Shown: positions 22,299-35,071 of the stretch, piece by piece
Layout: each line of letters begins with the position of its first letter
Numbering within the stretch: position 1 is the stretch's first letter
Assembly (NCBI GenBank): GCA_022495995.1
Contig: JAFEMH010002346.1
Coordinates: 227,001-291,000 of the forward strand
DNA: 64,000 nucleotides
Source: Adenophora triphylla var. japonica
Lineage: Eukaryota > Streptophyta > Magnoliopsida > Asterales > Campanulaceae
Reading direction: 5' to 3'
The notes under the pieces: generated by a model
Seen by the model: the letters and a program-made list of their open reading frames with translations, nothing else
Databases searched by the model: none
What the model was told of the DNA's origin: nothing
Made by a program: the position numbers and the translations under genes

Positions 22299-22569
22299 CT
22301 CCCTCCGTCCCATCTTATTACAAACCATTTTTCCGGGCACAATAATTAAGAAATATTATTAAGATAATGAAAATGTGTGGTAGAAAATGAAGAGAGAGAA
22401 TGAGTGGAGTTGATTGAATAAATTGTGTGGTAGGAAATGAAGAGAGAGAATGAGTGGGTGGGGTAGGGTGAATATAAAATAATAAATTTATTTTCATTTT
22501 GGGCAGTTTGTATTCATGTGGGACGGACCAAAAAGAAAATAAGTTTGTATTCACGTGGGACGGAGGGAG
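22299..22569. mobile_element. Stowaway-like MITE upstream of ATG16
   Basis: Ends CTCCCTCCGTCCCATCTTA and CACGTGGGACGGAGGGAG are inverted and TA-flanked. It sits about 200 bp upstream of the presumed ATG16 5' UTR and could lie within the promoter. Confidence 0.82.
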
Positions 22570-22807
22570 TACTTTTTTTCGTCTCAAAACAAATAATAAT
22601 TTTTTAGAATATTATTGCTTTTACATAAATAAATTTTTAAATAAAAATCAAACATTTATTTTGAGAGTAAGCGAGAGTACACTTTACCTCTAAAATTTAC
22701 TCAATTTTTAATTGATTCTTCTTATTTTTAATTAAGTGAAACGAACTTCAAAAAAAGATAAAAAAGATTGATATTTGAAACATGAAGAATGAAATAGATG
22801 TTTTATA

Positions 22808-23071
22808 CTCCCTCCTTCCCATCTCGAAAAGACACAAAATTTCATTTTAATTATCACGTTTAAAAATTCACACTATCAAAATGGAAAATTTTTAATACTT
22901 TTTTATTCTTGAACCCACTTGTCATACTAACAATACCTATCTACTAACTATTCTTTATCCCACTTTTTCTCTGTTACATCTCTTTCCATACTTACAACAT
23001 TTACTCTACTATACACTCTTTTTAATTCATGTGCAATACCAATTTTGTGTCTTTTTTTTTTACAAAGGGAG
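22808..23071. mobile_element. Stowaway-like MITE
   Basis: Ends CTCCCTCCTTCCCATCTCG and TTTTTTTACAAAGGGAG with inner mirrored AAAGACACAAAATT / AATTTTGTGTCTTT; TA-flanked. Confidence 0.75.
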
Positions 23072-23109
23072 TATTCTTAACATCAAATGCTAAACTAAGA
23101 TAATATATA

Positions 23110-23340
23110 CTTCCTCCGTCCAATTACATACTTCACACTTTCTATTTTGGGCGTTCAATTACATACTTCACACTTTGTCTCCTACATTATTTTAATACTC
23201 ACAACACAATTATAATTTAATATTCCCTCCACTCATTCTCTCTCCTATTTTACTTTTACACTCACAACATTATATCATTATTTTTTTCATTAATACACGC
23301 GTGAACAGTAACTGTGAAACATGTACTTGGGCGGAGGGAG
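23110..23340. mobile_element. Stowaway-like MITE
   Basis: Ends CTTCCTCCGTCCAATTACAT and CATGTACTTGGGCGGAGGGAG; TA-flanked. The interior is similar to the MITE at 9762-10014 (TATTCCCTCCACTCATTCTC). A (TA)n run begins at its right edge. Confidence 0.78.
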
Positions 23341-24176
<836 letters not shown>

Positions 24177-25092
24177 GAATGAACGCCCTCCGAAAATCAA
24201 AACAACTTTTTTTTTATTTTAAAAACACAACTTATTTTTATTTTTAATTTTGGGAGTCGTCACGCCGTTTTTAAAGGAAAACATTGAAAATCCTTCGAAA
24301 ATGAGAAAATGGGTCCAGGAGTCAAGTTACGATGTGGGAAGAGAATATGGAGCTCACCCACATCGCCTCTTTCGAGACTTTCAATCAAACAATGGACAAT
24401 TATAATCATTCTAAGTGTGTGCAATTTGTGTCAACAAACGAGACATGCAAATTTGGATTTCATTGATGGTATTGAAACTAGATACAACTTGTGAACCATG
24501 AAAGGGGGCCACACCCTTACAAACAATGACTTGCATTACAAGGCAGGAGCTGAGACAGTCTGTCCAGGAATCTCGAATGTCGTCCGACACAGGACTTCCT
24601 CAGAGGAGGGATGTCGGACGACATAAGGCCTCCTGATCAGATTGCCTCTTACAAAGGGGGTGGTTAGGCCACCAAAACTAATCTAGATACACTATTTAGG
24701 GTCTGGAACCAACTTGGGGTTGATTGGAGTTAGCAAAGTCAAATTTGACCTTTTGTGATACGGATGTCGTATGACACAGGACACATGATGTTGTCCTGTG
24801 TCGGACGACATAACCGCCTCCATCATCAGGTTTCACCCAAATGGATCTCAGACTTCCCAAACAGTGGTAAATGGACTAAAACTACTTAAACACAACTTTA
24901 AATCACAAAGGGGATCAATCTGGGTAGATCTGAAGTCACTGAAAGCCAAATAGCTTTCTGGGAGCTCTATGTCGTATGACACAGGACTCCTTTAGGAGTC
25001 CCATGTCGTCCGACATAGGTGTCCTATTTCAGTGTTCTTTAGCAGACTGATCCCACCTTGCTCAAAACACAAATCTAAGCTATAATACCAAC
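24177..25092 (-). mobile_element. Non-coding internal part of an LTR element
   Basis: This follows the LTR at 25093-25888 on the minus strand and starts with TTGGTATTATAGC, a primer-binding site close to the initiator-Met type. No gag or pol can be read, so it may be a LARD-like non-autonomous element or a decayed copy. It holds six copies of a TGTCGNNYGACA palindrome (24578, 24612, 24765, 24799, 24970, 25004). Confidence 0.55.
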
Positions 25093-25888
25093 TGGAAACA
25101 ATATAATAACAATACTACGTGAGTATTATGGGAGGATCACATGGCTTTAATGGCCAAATGTGGATAATCACATGTTTTTGGCCATTATCATGTAGCCATC
25201 ACCTCCTAACTCAAACAAAATCAACCAAGATGCAAACTTTAATGCAACTAAGGCTATCAAATGTCCAGATCTGAGGTGAGGAGATGTGAATATGGAAGAT
25301 TCACATCTCCACCACCTTTGTCATGCAAAATCCCAAATATTCACATAATGTTAAACAATATAAGCATGCAATGTAAAACAAATGAGTATGCAAGATGTAA
25401 TCAGAGAGCGAGAGAGTTTAGGGACTACCTATTGTAGTCCACAAGGTAGAAGCACCAATAGTATGGTGTTCACCCCTTCAAAACACCAACAAAGGAGATC
25501 CTTCTTTGGATCTTGGCTTGAATGTGTGTATGTATGAGGAGGGAGGTGAGTGTGTGTGAGAGAGAGAGTGAGTCTCTATTTTAGCAGAGTGACCTTACTT
25601 GCCAAAGTCCCCCTAAAATGATCAGCCAAGCCCTTTATTTATAGGCATGCTGATGGGAGCTCTTATGTCGTACGACATAGGGCGTTAACCGCCTTTGGGT
25701 CGCCCTATGTCGGACGACACCTGTCAACTTTATGACAAGCTGGGCCGCAGGAAGGCAGGCCCAATGGATCAAGCAAATGAATTGATAATTTAGGCTCAAA
25801 ATGCACTTTAGCAAATAAATGAGCCCAAAATTAATGCCAACCATGGAAAGCGGACCAAAAACACGAGTTCGGGTCGGGGTACTCATAG
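25093..25888 (-). repeat. LTR of a non-autonomous LTR element
   Basis: On the minus strand it begins TGAGTACCCC and ends TTTCCA. A TATA box, CCTATAAATAAAGG, lies near 25636-25650. Two further palindromes, TGTCGTACGACA (25666-25677) and TGTCGGACGACA (25708-25719), lie close to the TATA box. The primer-binding site adjoins its end. Confidence 0.6.
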
Positions 25889-26035
25889 GAGGGAGTATAA
25901 GAAATTGATCGTACTAAATTATTTTAAAAAAAAATTTTTTTAATTTAAATATACTTTTAAAAAGTATATTAACTTATGAATAATGCAACACCTCTCTCAT
26001 TTTATTGATGATATATAAGTGTGACACTTTTCCTT

Positions 26036-26800
26036 GATATATGATTGGCCCATTTCCTCTAGGGCCCCTTGGGCGAGATTTAAACCCATTCTAAGAAACA
26101 ACATTTTGTTATTTCCTCAGACACCCCTCCGCCTGCTTGGGCGACCGCCCATCCACATAGGGCGATCGCCCAAGCTCAATTTTTTTTTTTTTTTTTCAAG
26201 CTCAAAACTCGAAAATTATTATTAAGTCTTATATGAGACTTATTAAAAAGTCTTATAAGAAACGTATAAGACTTTAAAAAATTCTTATAAGTTAAAAAGA
26301 GTCTTTTTATAAGACTTTTTGTATAAGTCTTTTAAAAAAGTCTTATAAGTTACTTATAAGACTTCTTAAAAAAGTCTTATAAGTAACTTATAAGACTTTT
26401 TGTATAAGATTTTTAAAAAAGTCTTATAAGTTACTCTTATATTTAATAAGTCTTATATAAAACTTTTTAAAAAGTCTTATAAGTTACTTATAAGACTTTT
26501 TTAAGAAGTCTTATAAGTAACTTATAAGACTTTTTTAAGTCTTATATATGTTATAAGACTTATTAAATATAAGACTTTTTAAAAAGTCTTATAAATTACT
26601 AGGCGAGTTTTATAAGACTTTTTGTACAAGTCTTTTAAAAAAGTCTTATTTAAGTTATAAATAAGTCTTATATGTTACATATAAGACTTTTTTAAAAAGT
26701 CTTATACGTTTCTTATAAGACTTTTTAATAAGTCTCATATAAGACTTAATAATAATTTTCAGTTTTTGAGCTTGGGAAAAAAAAAAAAAATTTGAGCTTG

Positions 26801-26832
<32 letters not shown>

Positions 26833-26974
26833 GCTTGGGCGATCGCCCTATGTGGATGGGCGGTCGCCCAAAGGAGGCGGAGGGGTGTCTGAGGAATTTA
26901 CAAAAAACTTTTCTTTATGGGGAATATAATTTGGTTTTGGAGGGCCTTAGGGGAACTAATCCTATATGATTCGT
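26036..26974. mobile_element. Foldback element: hairpin nearly 0.8 kb long
   Basis: Arms 26113-26179 and 26829-26896 are near-perfect inverted copies (CTCAGACACCCCTCCGCCT..., containing GGGCGACCGCCC and GGGCGATCGCCC). Further in, 26205-26280 and about 26690-26765 are again inverted copies. The middle is built from AAGTCTTATAAG and TTATAAGACTT units in both orientations. Weaker inverted similarity reaches out to about 26036 and 26974. Arms differ mainly by an extra TTTGAGCTTG-poly(A) unit in the right arm. No coding sequence. It looks like a non-autonomous foldback DNA transposon. Confidence 0.85.
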
Positions 26975-27113
26975 GTCCCGACTACAAATCCCATTTCTTT
27001 TAAGCAACAAAATGTATCATAGAACACAAAAGAGAAAATAATACACATTTCATTCCATTCCATGCACACTGTCAAAGCATCATCACAAATATTACCTAAA
27101 ATATTTGATAGAT

Positions 27114-30100
27114 TTAGCCTGTTTTAATTCTATCAACCCAATCCACACTCCTCCGTGATCTTTCCATCGATTGGTCAACGCTCATTCGAGACTTGTCGTC
27201 GTGGTACGGATATTCCACACTCCTCCGAGACCTCTCCATCTGCTCGAAAGGTATTCTTAATTCCGAAACTTTATCAAGCTTATAAGATTGAATTCTAATC
27301 TTTTCGGGTTTACTAGTACTCAGCCTTGGCTTCTCTTTCCTCCTGCTGCTGCTACTGCTCTTTCTTGGAGCCTCAAAACAATCTGTGCTCTTTCGCGAAT
27401 ATTCAGGTCCGTCCACACTTTTTCTTGAACTGTGTCTCTGGGATGGTGGTTTTTCAACGCTTGATACAAATTTTTTTAAGTGTTTAATGAATTCTGGATA
27501 TAGCTCCAGATCACAGTGGTTCCCTCCTTTGATCCATAATGGTTCGTATTTTTCTTGACATAATTCCCAAAGCTGTTTCCCGTGAGAAAAGTCTACTACA
27601 TCATCAGAAGTTCCCTGCCCATAATTAACTTTGAAAAATGAAAGGAAGGAACTACAAAATCAATCATGAAGTGCAAAAACAAAGAACGATATGAATTTCC
27701 GAAGCATTTTGCAAGGAAAAATAAGAGAAAATGGATACTTACATGAATGACGAGAACAGGACATTGCACCAACGGGATTTTGTCAATGTTCTGATTAACA
27801 TCAATGAAAGAACTTGTTTAGAAAGGATATAGAGGACGTACAAAATGAAACAGAGAAAGTAAATACTCCCCCTCCCTCCCATAAACATGTTCCCATTTGC
27901 CATTTTTGTTTGACCAAAAAAGATGGTCTCATTTTCATAATTGTTAGGTTAAAATCATCAAACTTCCAAAATTATCAACCAAGGAAGAAGAGAGAGATAT
28001 GAAAGGAATAGGATGAGAGACAACCAAGGAAGAAGAGAGAGTAAGGAGTAATAAGTAAACCTCGTTAAGGTTAAGGTTAGTGATGGAAGTGAAAATGAGT
28101 TGCTAAAATGTTTCAATAGTTAAATGGGACTATCATTTTGGGACGGAGGTAGTAATATATATCGGTCAAAGAAGAAGAATTTCACCTTATAGATATCAAA
28201 CCAGTATGTGTGTTTCACAGGATACATGACTCTCAAGCCTGATAATATAGGACTATGCAAAACGACAGCTCTTAGTCGAGGTAATCGAGCAGCAAGATCA
28301 ACAGTGGGCCCACTTCCAACAGATTGGCCATAAAGAATGATGTCTTCCTGTTTAGTGTTGTAGCTTTCTTCAAGACATTTATAAGCCGCTTCAATATCTG
28401 CATAGGTATTATGCTCACTTGGCTGCAAAATAAGTAATATAGAAGTGAATCATGGAACAATATTCGAGTTTTCAACTCGTTGAGATGATTGGATGGGCAA
28501 AAATTTCAATCAGACAAGTACCTTTCCAGATGACTGTCCGTAGCCGGAGTAGTCATACCTGCATATATACACAATGGTCTAAGAACCCTTCAAAATTTAT
28601 GTTTGACTATTCCAATAAGTCAACATATCAAGGTGTAAAATATGGAGATTCTAGCAAACAGCGAGCATCCCAAATGGAAGTGAGCAAGAGGTCAATTGAT
28701 AATAGGACATGAGATAAGTAAGCAGCGTAGACTTGGAGAATGATCCACAAGAAAAACACATACTCCGTCCGTTCCAAAAGGAATAACCAAAACTTTTTGA
28801 AATTTGCTCCTGATCAAGAGCAAATTTGAATTTTTTTTTGGACGGACATAGGGAGTACTACGTATTATCAGGTGGGTAACCTAAGCATGAGATGATTTTC
28901 AAGAACACCTAACCTTATAACACGATGGTTGCAGGCTTGCAGCCATGCTAGTCCAATGAAAAAAAGGAGTACATGCATTATTTTTAGATTGTATTGTATG
29001 GTCTTACAGCTTCCACAATTCCACCAATCAAGTTTGGAGCAATCAAGAGTTTAACATCAAGGGGGGAAAGAAGTAAACTGATAATTATATGTCATCAATC
29101 GATTATACAATTATTATCTGCTTTCTAACAAATAAATCAAAAGAAATAGTAGCAGGTTCTCCTTAATTTACACTTTGCTCTGGTTCACAAGTCCCATCAA
29201 TTTGTTTCCTCACAAAAATATGAACTTCCGCAGCATTTTAACAGCAAAGAAAGATTTTTGACATACTTGGTAACCACACATATTCTAGCCTGCTTAGCTT
29301 GAATATTACAACCTTAGAAAAGATTTCCAAATACGTAGTCCATACCCAATCATTGTAATTGTTTTATACGTAATTAGAAGATCCGCTTTATGTGTGTATT
29401 TTTATGTGGAAATGACACACACACACACACACACAGATAACATCATGTGGTTGACGCAGGAAAAAGATAAACAAGAAACATAAGGATGATCTATAACAAA
29501 TATTGATGCCAATTTGCTACATGTACATGCAAAAGTTAGTTTGACAAAGATAGCATTCATGCTGATGACTCACTGCCCAAAATTAAAAAACAAATGACCC
29601 AAGCCCTAAATAGGTTAGGTGAGGCACCATGCATCGTTTCATTTAGTTGTCATGGTCCTGTAAGTTGCAATTCTGGCTCATTAAAGTCACGTCAATTGGT
29701 ATTTTGCGAGTATTATCGCATTGTGAGCTGATCTTCACAAGTTGTGTCAGTGAACAGTCAATAGAAGTAATTTTTTATCTACAGAATATGGTAGTGTGCC
29801 TCTTAGTTGTGCACCCATAAAGTTTAACCCAATGGTTAATGGACCGTTAATGGAAGGAAAATGATTTTTGGAAATTGATGAAAAACAAGATTTATATTGT
29901 TCTTTCAGAATCTTGATAGTAGTTTTTTTCCCCTTCTTCTTAAGATGCCAGCTGCGAGATGCCAGCTGCCGTATGCCTCATTTCCTAACAACTTAACAAT
30001 ACACGAGAAGATACCCGCTTGACTTATCCATGTCAAAATTGCCAAGATAAGTACGAAGATTCACAGCTATTAAATCAAAGATCCAGCAATTTACTGCATA

Positions 30101-31615
30101 ACTAAAAGGCAAATATTACTCCTGTCAAAGAACCAATCTTTATCATGTACTCCAATTGCTTATGCTGAAGGATGCAAAATGGAGCAGCAATATGCTCAAC
30201 AACATTTGTGGCACTTTAGTATACCTTTTTCTTCTGTTTAAGGTTTCATTACTCATTTTAGTAGTCCTTAACAAAACTTTGAACCTACCAGTGCTTTTTC
30301 TTAATACTTTCTTGCTTCTCTTTGCCAACCTCTACAAACTAAAGACTTATAGATGACGAGAATTAGGTCATGATGCAGAAATATCCTCTTTTGCCAGAAC
30401 AAAGTGAATGACTGGGAACAAAATAGACCCACTCGATATCCTTCAGAAAGACACTCTTTGTAATATACTCCCACCGTCCCAAAACAATGTCGCATTTCTA
30501 AAGAAAGAAAGTGTCTTAGTGCAAATTTAACATTGTACAAGCAAGTGCAAACAAGTAAAGCACGTTCCTTAAAGACATTGACAAGTCAAATGCGACATTT
30601 ATTATGGGAAGGAGGGAGTAACAAGCAGCACTAAAACTGTCGGAATTTGAGTTTGGGTTATACCCTATCCTGCCATCTGCTAGGGACAAACCGTGGACCA
30701 TTGTCCCATTCCACAATACTCGCTTGTAAGTTACTGATTATGTTAACTTGAAGAAACAAAGACAAATTCATCTATCTCAGGCTTGAGTGACCACAATGTC
30801 AAAACACCCGATCCCGTAGTTTCCCATTGACTAAACAAACCATAACAAGAATACCTCTTCTCGTTGACTTATATCATAACAGATCAAAGTTTAAAGATTC
30901 ACATCTTTACTAAACCATCAACAACCACAATAAGAAATTGTATAAAAAAATCATGCTATCCCCTCCCCCTTCAATAGTAGTCAAACTATACTCTCTAAGT
31001 TGACTTAAATAGTTCCATCTCAAACCTCACGCCACAATAAGAATTTGTCTTAACAATCTGTCCCCCCTTTCCCTTTTATCAGGCAAACTTTAGTCGCTAA
31101 TTTCAAGTAAATTAAGAAACAAATCTTATCTTATCATCTGATTAAGAAACAAATTAACACCTAAGAATAAGCAATTCACCGAGACAAAATCTGATTTCAT
31201 ATCGAGTAATAACTTGAAATATTCAACTGAAATTGACCCATTTAGAAGCCAGCTTAGACATTTATCTCCAGTAAGAAAATTAAAAAATAAAATGGAGAGA
31301 TTAAATAAATTACCCCATGAGATTGACGCGCAAGTGAATGCTCAATTCGATGAAGAGCTCATACATCTGGCCCACATCCGCCGCGTTTCCATGAGAGTAA
31401 AGCAGAGTTCGTGTAGCCATGGGGTACCGAACATACACTGCGACGATCTCATTTCCGCGACGAGTAGGAAGCTTCAAGACGTCGACGTTTTCCCGGTGAG
31501 GGAAAGGGTCCAGCAACAAAAGCCCAGTGGGTTCATCCGTAATAAGCTTGTAGGATGGTGGGCTAGGCGGAAAAAAAGCCAACTTGGCCGCCATTGAAGA
31601 AGTCACCCCACCCAT
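27114..31615 (-). CDS. ABHD17-type alpha/beta hydrolase
   Basis: Exons 31615-31314, 28558-28522, 28422-28186, 27790-27743 and 27614-27114 are all GT-AG and join to 374 aa. The start [17 protein letters not shown] is the conserved plant start of this family. The serine-hydrolase triad is visible: Ser147 in GQSVGSG, Asp212 in GTSDD, His241 in [11 protein letters not shown]. Animal ABHD17 proteins remove palmitate from membrane proteins; in plants this substrate class is inferred. Gly2 could be myristoylated, also inferred. The C-terminal 100 residues are Ser/Arg/Lys-rich and low in complexity, with a repeated MERSRRSV motif, and probably disordered. The first intron is 2.75 kb and, like the third, carries MITEs. 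Confidence 0.93.
27866..28152. mobile_element. Stowaway-like MITE in ABHD17-like intron 3
   Basis: Ends CTCCCCCTCCCTCCCATAAA and TCATTTTGGGACGGAGGTAG; TA-flanked. It ends about 30 bp from the exon 3 donor. An AACCAAGGAAGAAGAGAGAG segment inside is repeated. Confidence 0.75.
28763..28855. mobile_element. Very short MITE in ABHD17-like intron 1
   Basis: 93 bp with ends CTCCGTCCGTTCCAAAAG and GGACGGACATAGGGAG, TA-flanked, and a mirrored AATTTGCTC / GAGCAAATT centre. A related half-element is at 12056-12105 in the MULE-like element. Confidence 0.72.
30468..30618. mobile_element. Stowaway-like MITE in ABHD17-like intron 1
   Basis: Ends CTCCCACCGTCCCAAAACAA and TTTATTATGGGAAGGAGGGAG with mirrored ATGTCGCATTT / AAATGCGACAT; TA-flanked. 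Confidence 0.8.
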
Positions 31616-32026
31616 CTCCCTCTCTTTCTCTATCTAGATTCCAATTGTTCTTCTTTCTTCCTTCTAGTTGTTGTAATCACACACACAAACTGTGTGTGAG
31701 TGAGGGGGAGAGATAACTTTCGGCTGGAAAGGACTGGGAGATTTAATTAAGATTGAGGTGTGATGCTAAAGACGACGGCCACCATTTGTTAATTGAGGTT
31801 TGGGTGATCAGAGTGACCGGACGAGTGGGTTTCCGGTAATGGGTACGTGTCGGTTTGCTAATTGGTGGAGGGGAAAAGGAAACACGTTCGCAGTTGTTCG
31901 GGGGAGAGCGCACGGAAAGTGACAAGAGTCACGCATTTCAATACCGAATTTTTTGGATGATAAAAAGGTTTATGTTTACTTTACCTCCGGTAGCTTCGGT
32001 ACGTTTTTTTATTTTTTTATTTAATA
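31616..32026 (-). other. 5' flank of the ABHD17-like gene
   Basis: The minus strand upstream of the start holds a leader rich in GAAGAAAG/CTCTCTC with a CA/TG run (31676-31700). No clear TATA box was found. The next MITE begins at 32027. Confidence 0.4.
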
Positions 32027-32393
32027 CTCCCTCCGCCCCACTTCAAGGTTTTACCTTTTTCTTTTGAACCGTTTCACTTCAAAGTTTCCTTTTTTAAATA
32101 AAAAGTTTTTCATATATTTATACCCTTATCATCTCCATATATTTACAAAAAAATCATTCATTATACCCTTATAAAGTTAACATATTTACAAAAAAAATTA
32201 ATCATTAACTTACTATTCCTTCCACTCATTATCTCTCTTATTAAATATTTTTAACTTTTACATTTTCTCTTCTATTCCCTACCACACATTTAACTTTTAC
32301 ATTCTCTCTTCTTAAATTTTCTACCCATTTTAAAAAAAAATCTTAAAAAGCGTGTAAACCTCAAGGTGAAACCTTGAGGTGGGACGGAGTGAG
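32027..32393. mobile_element. Stowaway-like MITE
   Basis: Ends CTCCCTCCGCCCCACTTCAA and TTGAGGTGGGACGGAGTGAG, inverted and TA-flanked; inner AAGGTTTTACC / GGTGAAACCTT pair. Confidence 0.82.
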
Positions 32394-32986
32394 TAATTTT
32401 TAACATTTTGAATTAATAACGAAATATTGAAATGCCTAAAAACAAAATAAGTAGCAGGAACAATCTAGGATGTTTGGTGTACAATAACAACTGTATAACT
32501 TTAGTAACACAATATAACTCTTTTTATGTAGGAAGATTAATACCTCCGTCATCCTATTTTAATTTAACAACTGTAATACTCTTTTTAATATGATATTATT
32601 TTTATTTTAATTTAAATTTATAAATTAAGTGGAGAAATAAACGTAAGATTTTTTTGCGTCTCTTTATATTGGATTGTAGTGTCTAAACTATGTTGAACTT
32701 GAAGATACTGGAATAGAATACATATATGTCATGTCTGGACTTTTATATTTATAGGTTTTGGATTAGAGCAGTGATATGTGTGCTGGTTTCCAGCTGGGCA
32801 GGTTGGGGTGGCACAGCACAGCTGGCTGGTTGGGAAAGCACTTGGGGATTGCATCTAAAAAGGTGGACCCACATGATCCCATTCCCTCATAATTATCTGG
32901 AATGGAGGGAGTAGTAGAATAATTGTTCAATCTTTGTCTAGGAATATGCAAATGTTGACCACCACCACTACAACTAAACTAACTAA
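32394..32986. other. Gene-free stretch
   Basis: No gene is supported. MITE-like ends occur singly (ACCTCCGTCATCC near 32543 and GGAATGGAGGGAG near 32899) and may bound one decayed element. Overlapping ORFs at 32726-32951 on both strands show no domain. Confidence 0.4.
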
Positions 32987-33713
32987 GGGCATGTTTGATA
33001 ATTAAATTAAGATTTTAATTTGGAACACTTTAAGAAATTAAAAAATTCAGCTTGTTTGATAAGGTGAATTTGAATTACTTAAATAATTAAGATTGTCTTA
33101 AAAAATGCTATTAATTTTAAGTGGGCAAGAAGTAGCTTAACAAAGTAAGAGATGGAAAGAATGAGAAAAAAAGGGAATGAGTTCAAATCCACACATCAAC
33201 ATATTTTATTTATTTATTTATTGTTACTTCCTTTTGTTGAAATATTTTTTCTTTTCATACAAATTATATTTGACCAAGTATGAAAATATAATTTTTTTAA
33301 TATTAACATTTAATAATATTTTTATTAAAGTATCATTATATAATTTTTTTTTTTATTATTTGTCAACATTTGTGATCATATTTACCAAACTAATCAAGAT
33401 AAATATTATTATAGGATAAAGAAAGTACAAATAAAAATATTTAAATATTATAAGATTAAAACTTACTTATAATAATAATAATAATAATAATAATAATGTA
33501 TATGTCAATAATGAATTTATTTTATTATAAAATCATAAATATTATTCATATAATATTTTAAATGTTGAGTTGAAATTTTGAAAATTCAGATGTAAGTGAT
33601 TTGTCATTATCAAACAAACATAAGTCTTCAAAATTCAGCAACTTAATGATTTCAGCTATTAATTTTCAGCTCTACATTTCAGAGCTTAATTTTCAGTTTT
33701 ACCAAACAGGCCC
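32987..33713. mobile_element. Tourist-like (PIF/Harbinger) non-autonomous element
   Basis: Ends GGGCATGTTTGATAA and TTACCAAACAGGCCC are inverted, and TAA flanks both sides, the 3-bp target site of PIF/Harbinger. The interior is AT-rich with an (AAT)n run near 33470-33496. Inner TTGAATTTTCAG-like parts recur in both halves. No transposase. Confidence 0.78.
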
Positions 33714-33716
33714 TAA

Positions 33717-34160
33717 GCCTCCCCCTAGATTATATCAACTCACAATTTTTATACTCCTTCCATCTCACTATATACTTGCACAAAATCTATAAAGTAACAA
33801 AATCTATAAAGTAACGCATTTTTACTAGTGATTAAAAATATGTATTTTTAAATACGCATTTACATTTATATAAATAAGTTAAAATTTATATGCAGTGATA
33901 TTTTTATAAATATATCAAACTTTGTGCACAATGAGTCGTATCCCAAAAATCTTCTGAATATTAATATTAAGATCAAAAAGTTTTGAATCTAAAGAACATT
34001 TGAGATTGATAGCGAGAAGGTTTGGTGAGTGCTGCGTCCAATGCCAATAAATCTTCTGAATATCAAGCTAAAAGGATTATGAATATCAATATTAAAACTT
34101 TCTGAATATCAACATTAAAGGTTTATTTATATCAATATTAACGCCATCTTCATATAAATT
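33717..34160. repeat. AT-rich stretch with TTCTGAATATCAA motifs (left of the solo LTR)
   Basis: TTCTGAATAT(C/T)AA and close forms recur from 33950 to 34140. The motifs continue beyond the solo LTR, mostly inverted (TTGATATTCAGAA), to about 34890. No gene. Confidence 0.55.
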
Positions 34161-34342
34161 TGATGAACCCTGACTTTTTATATATATTGATACATACACA
34201 TATACACAGTTCCATACAGTTATATATACCACATAAATACGTATATCAAATATATACGGTGGGCCCCCATAAAGTGTAACATATGCACTCTCTCACCCAT
34301 TATATATTATAACCTCCTTAAAGGTGAAAGGTAATCTGAAAT

Positions 34343-34402
<60 letters not shown>

Positions 34403-34562
34403 GAACTCTCATACAGTTTACTCTCATAAACACCTACTAATTCTTACAATCGAGGATTATAGTGGGGCAACCCCCTGCACCCCTAACGGTGTTGTTTTAC
34501 AGATCTTGCCCGAGGTGCGACGCGTCCACTGCAACTTGCCACCCCGGGTCGTGGCGTCATCG
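34161..34562 (+). repeat. Solo LTR with 5-bp target duplication
   Basis: 402 bp with ends TGATGAACCC...GGCGTCATCG and AAATT on both sides (34156-34160, 34563-34567). It is a second member of the family at 23367-23779. A long (TC)n run fills about 34345-34402. Confidence 0.85.
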
Positions 34563-35071
34563 AAATTAAAAAGCAACTTTGAGTAACACCATGGCCAGTA
34601 AACCTTATGGATATCAACCTCAATTTTTCTGAATATACAGAACCCTTTGACCTTAATATTCAGAAAGTTTGTTGGACATGGACCCAACGCGTATTAAACC
34701 TTCTGAATATCAATGTTAAAGGATTTCAGAATCTTTGAAGTTGATATTCAGAACTTTTGACACTAATATCCAGAAGGTTTCTTATGAAGTGTTAAATGAT
34801 GATCAGCGGTAATGTTTGTTGATTAATATCTACAGGCCTTTAATATTGATATTCAAAACTTTTAAGTTGATACCCAGAAAGTTTGTTAGTCATAGACTTA
34901 ATCACAACATTGATTCATAGTGCACGCGAAGTTTCACTTATTTACAAAAATGTCACCGCACACGAAGTATTCCTTATTTACAAAAATGGAATCACACATT
35001 TAAAAACACATCTTTCCTAACCCTGGGCAAATACGCGTCTTTCGGGAGACCGTTAAGAGCTAAAAATTGTA
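34563..35071. other. Stretch with inverted TTGATATTCAGAA motifs
   Basis: Motifs such as GATATTCAGAA recur about six times to 34890. Near 34930-34985 the segment TTATTTACAAAAATG occurs twice. No gene is seen. Confidence 0.5.

Noticed and set aside
26036..26974. CRISPR-like array
   Set aside because: Repeats are palindromic, overlapping and lack unique spacers; this is a plant nuclear hairpin element.
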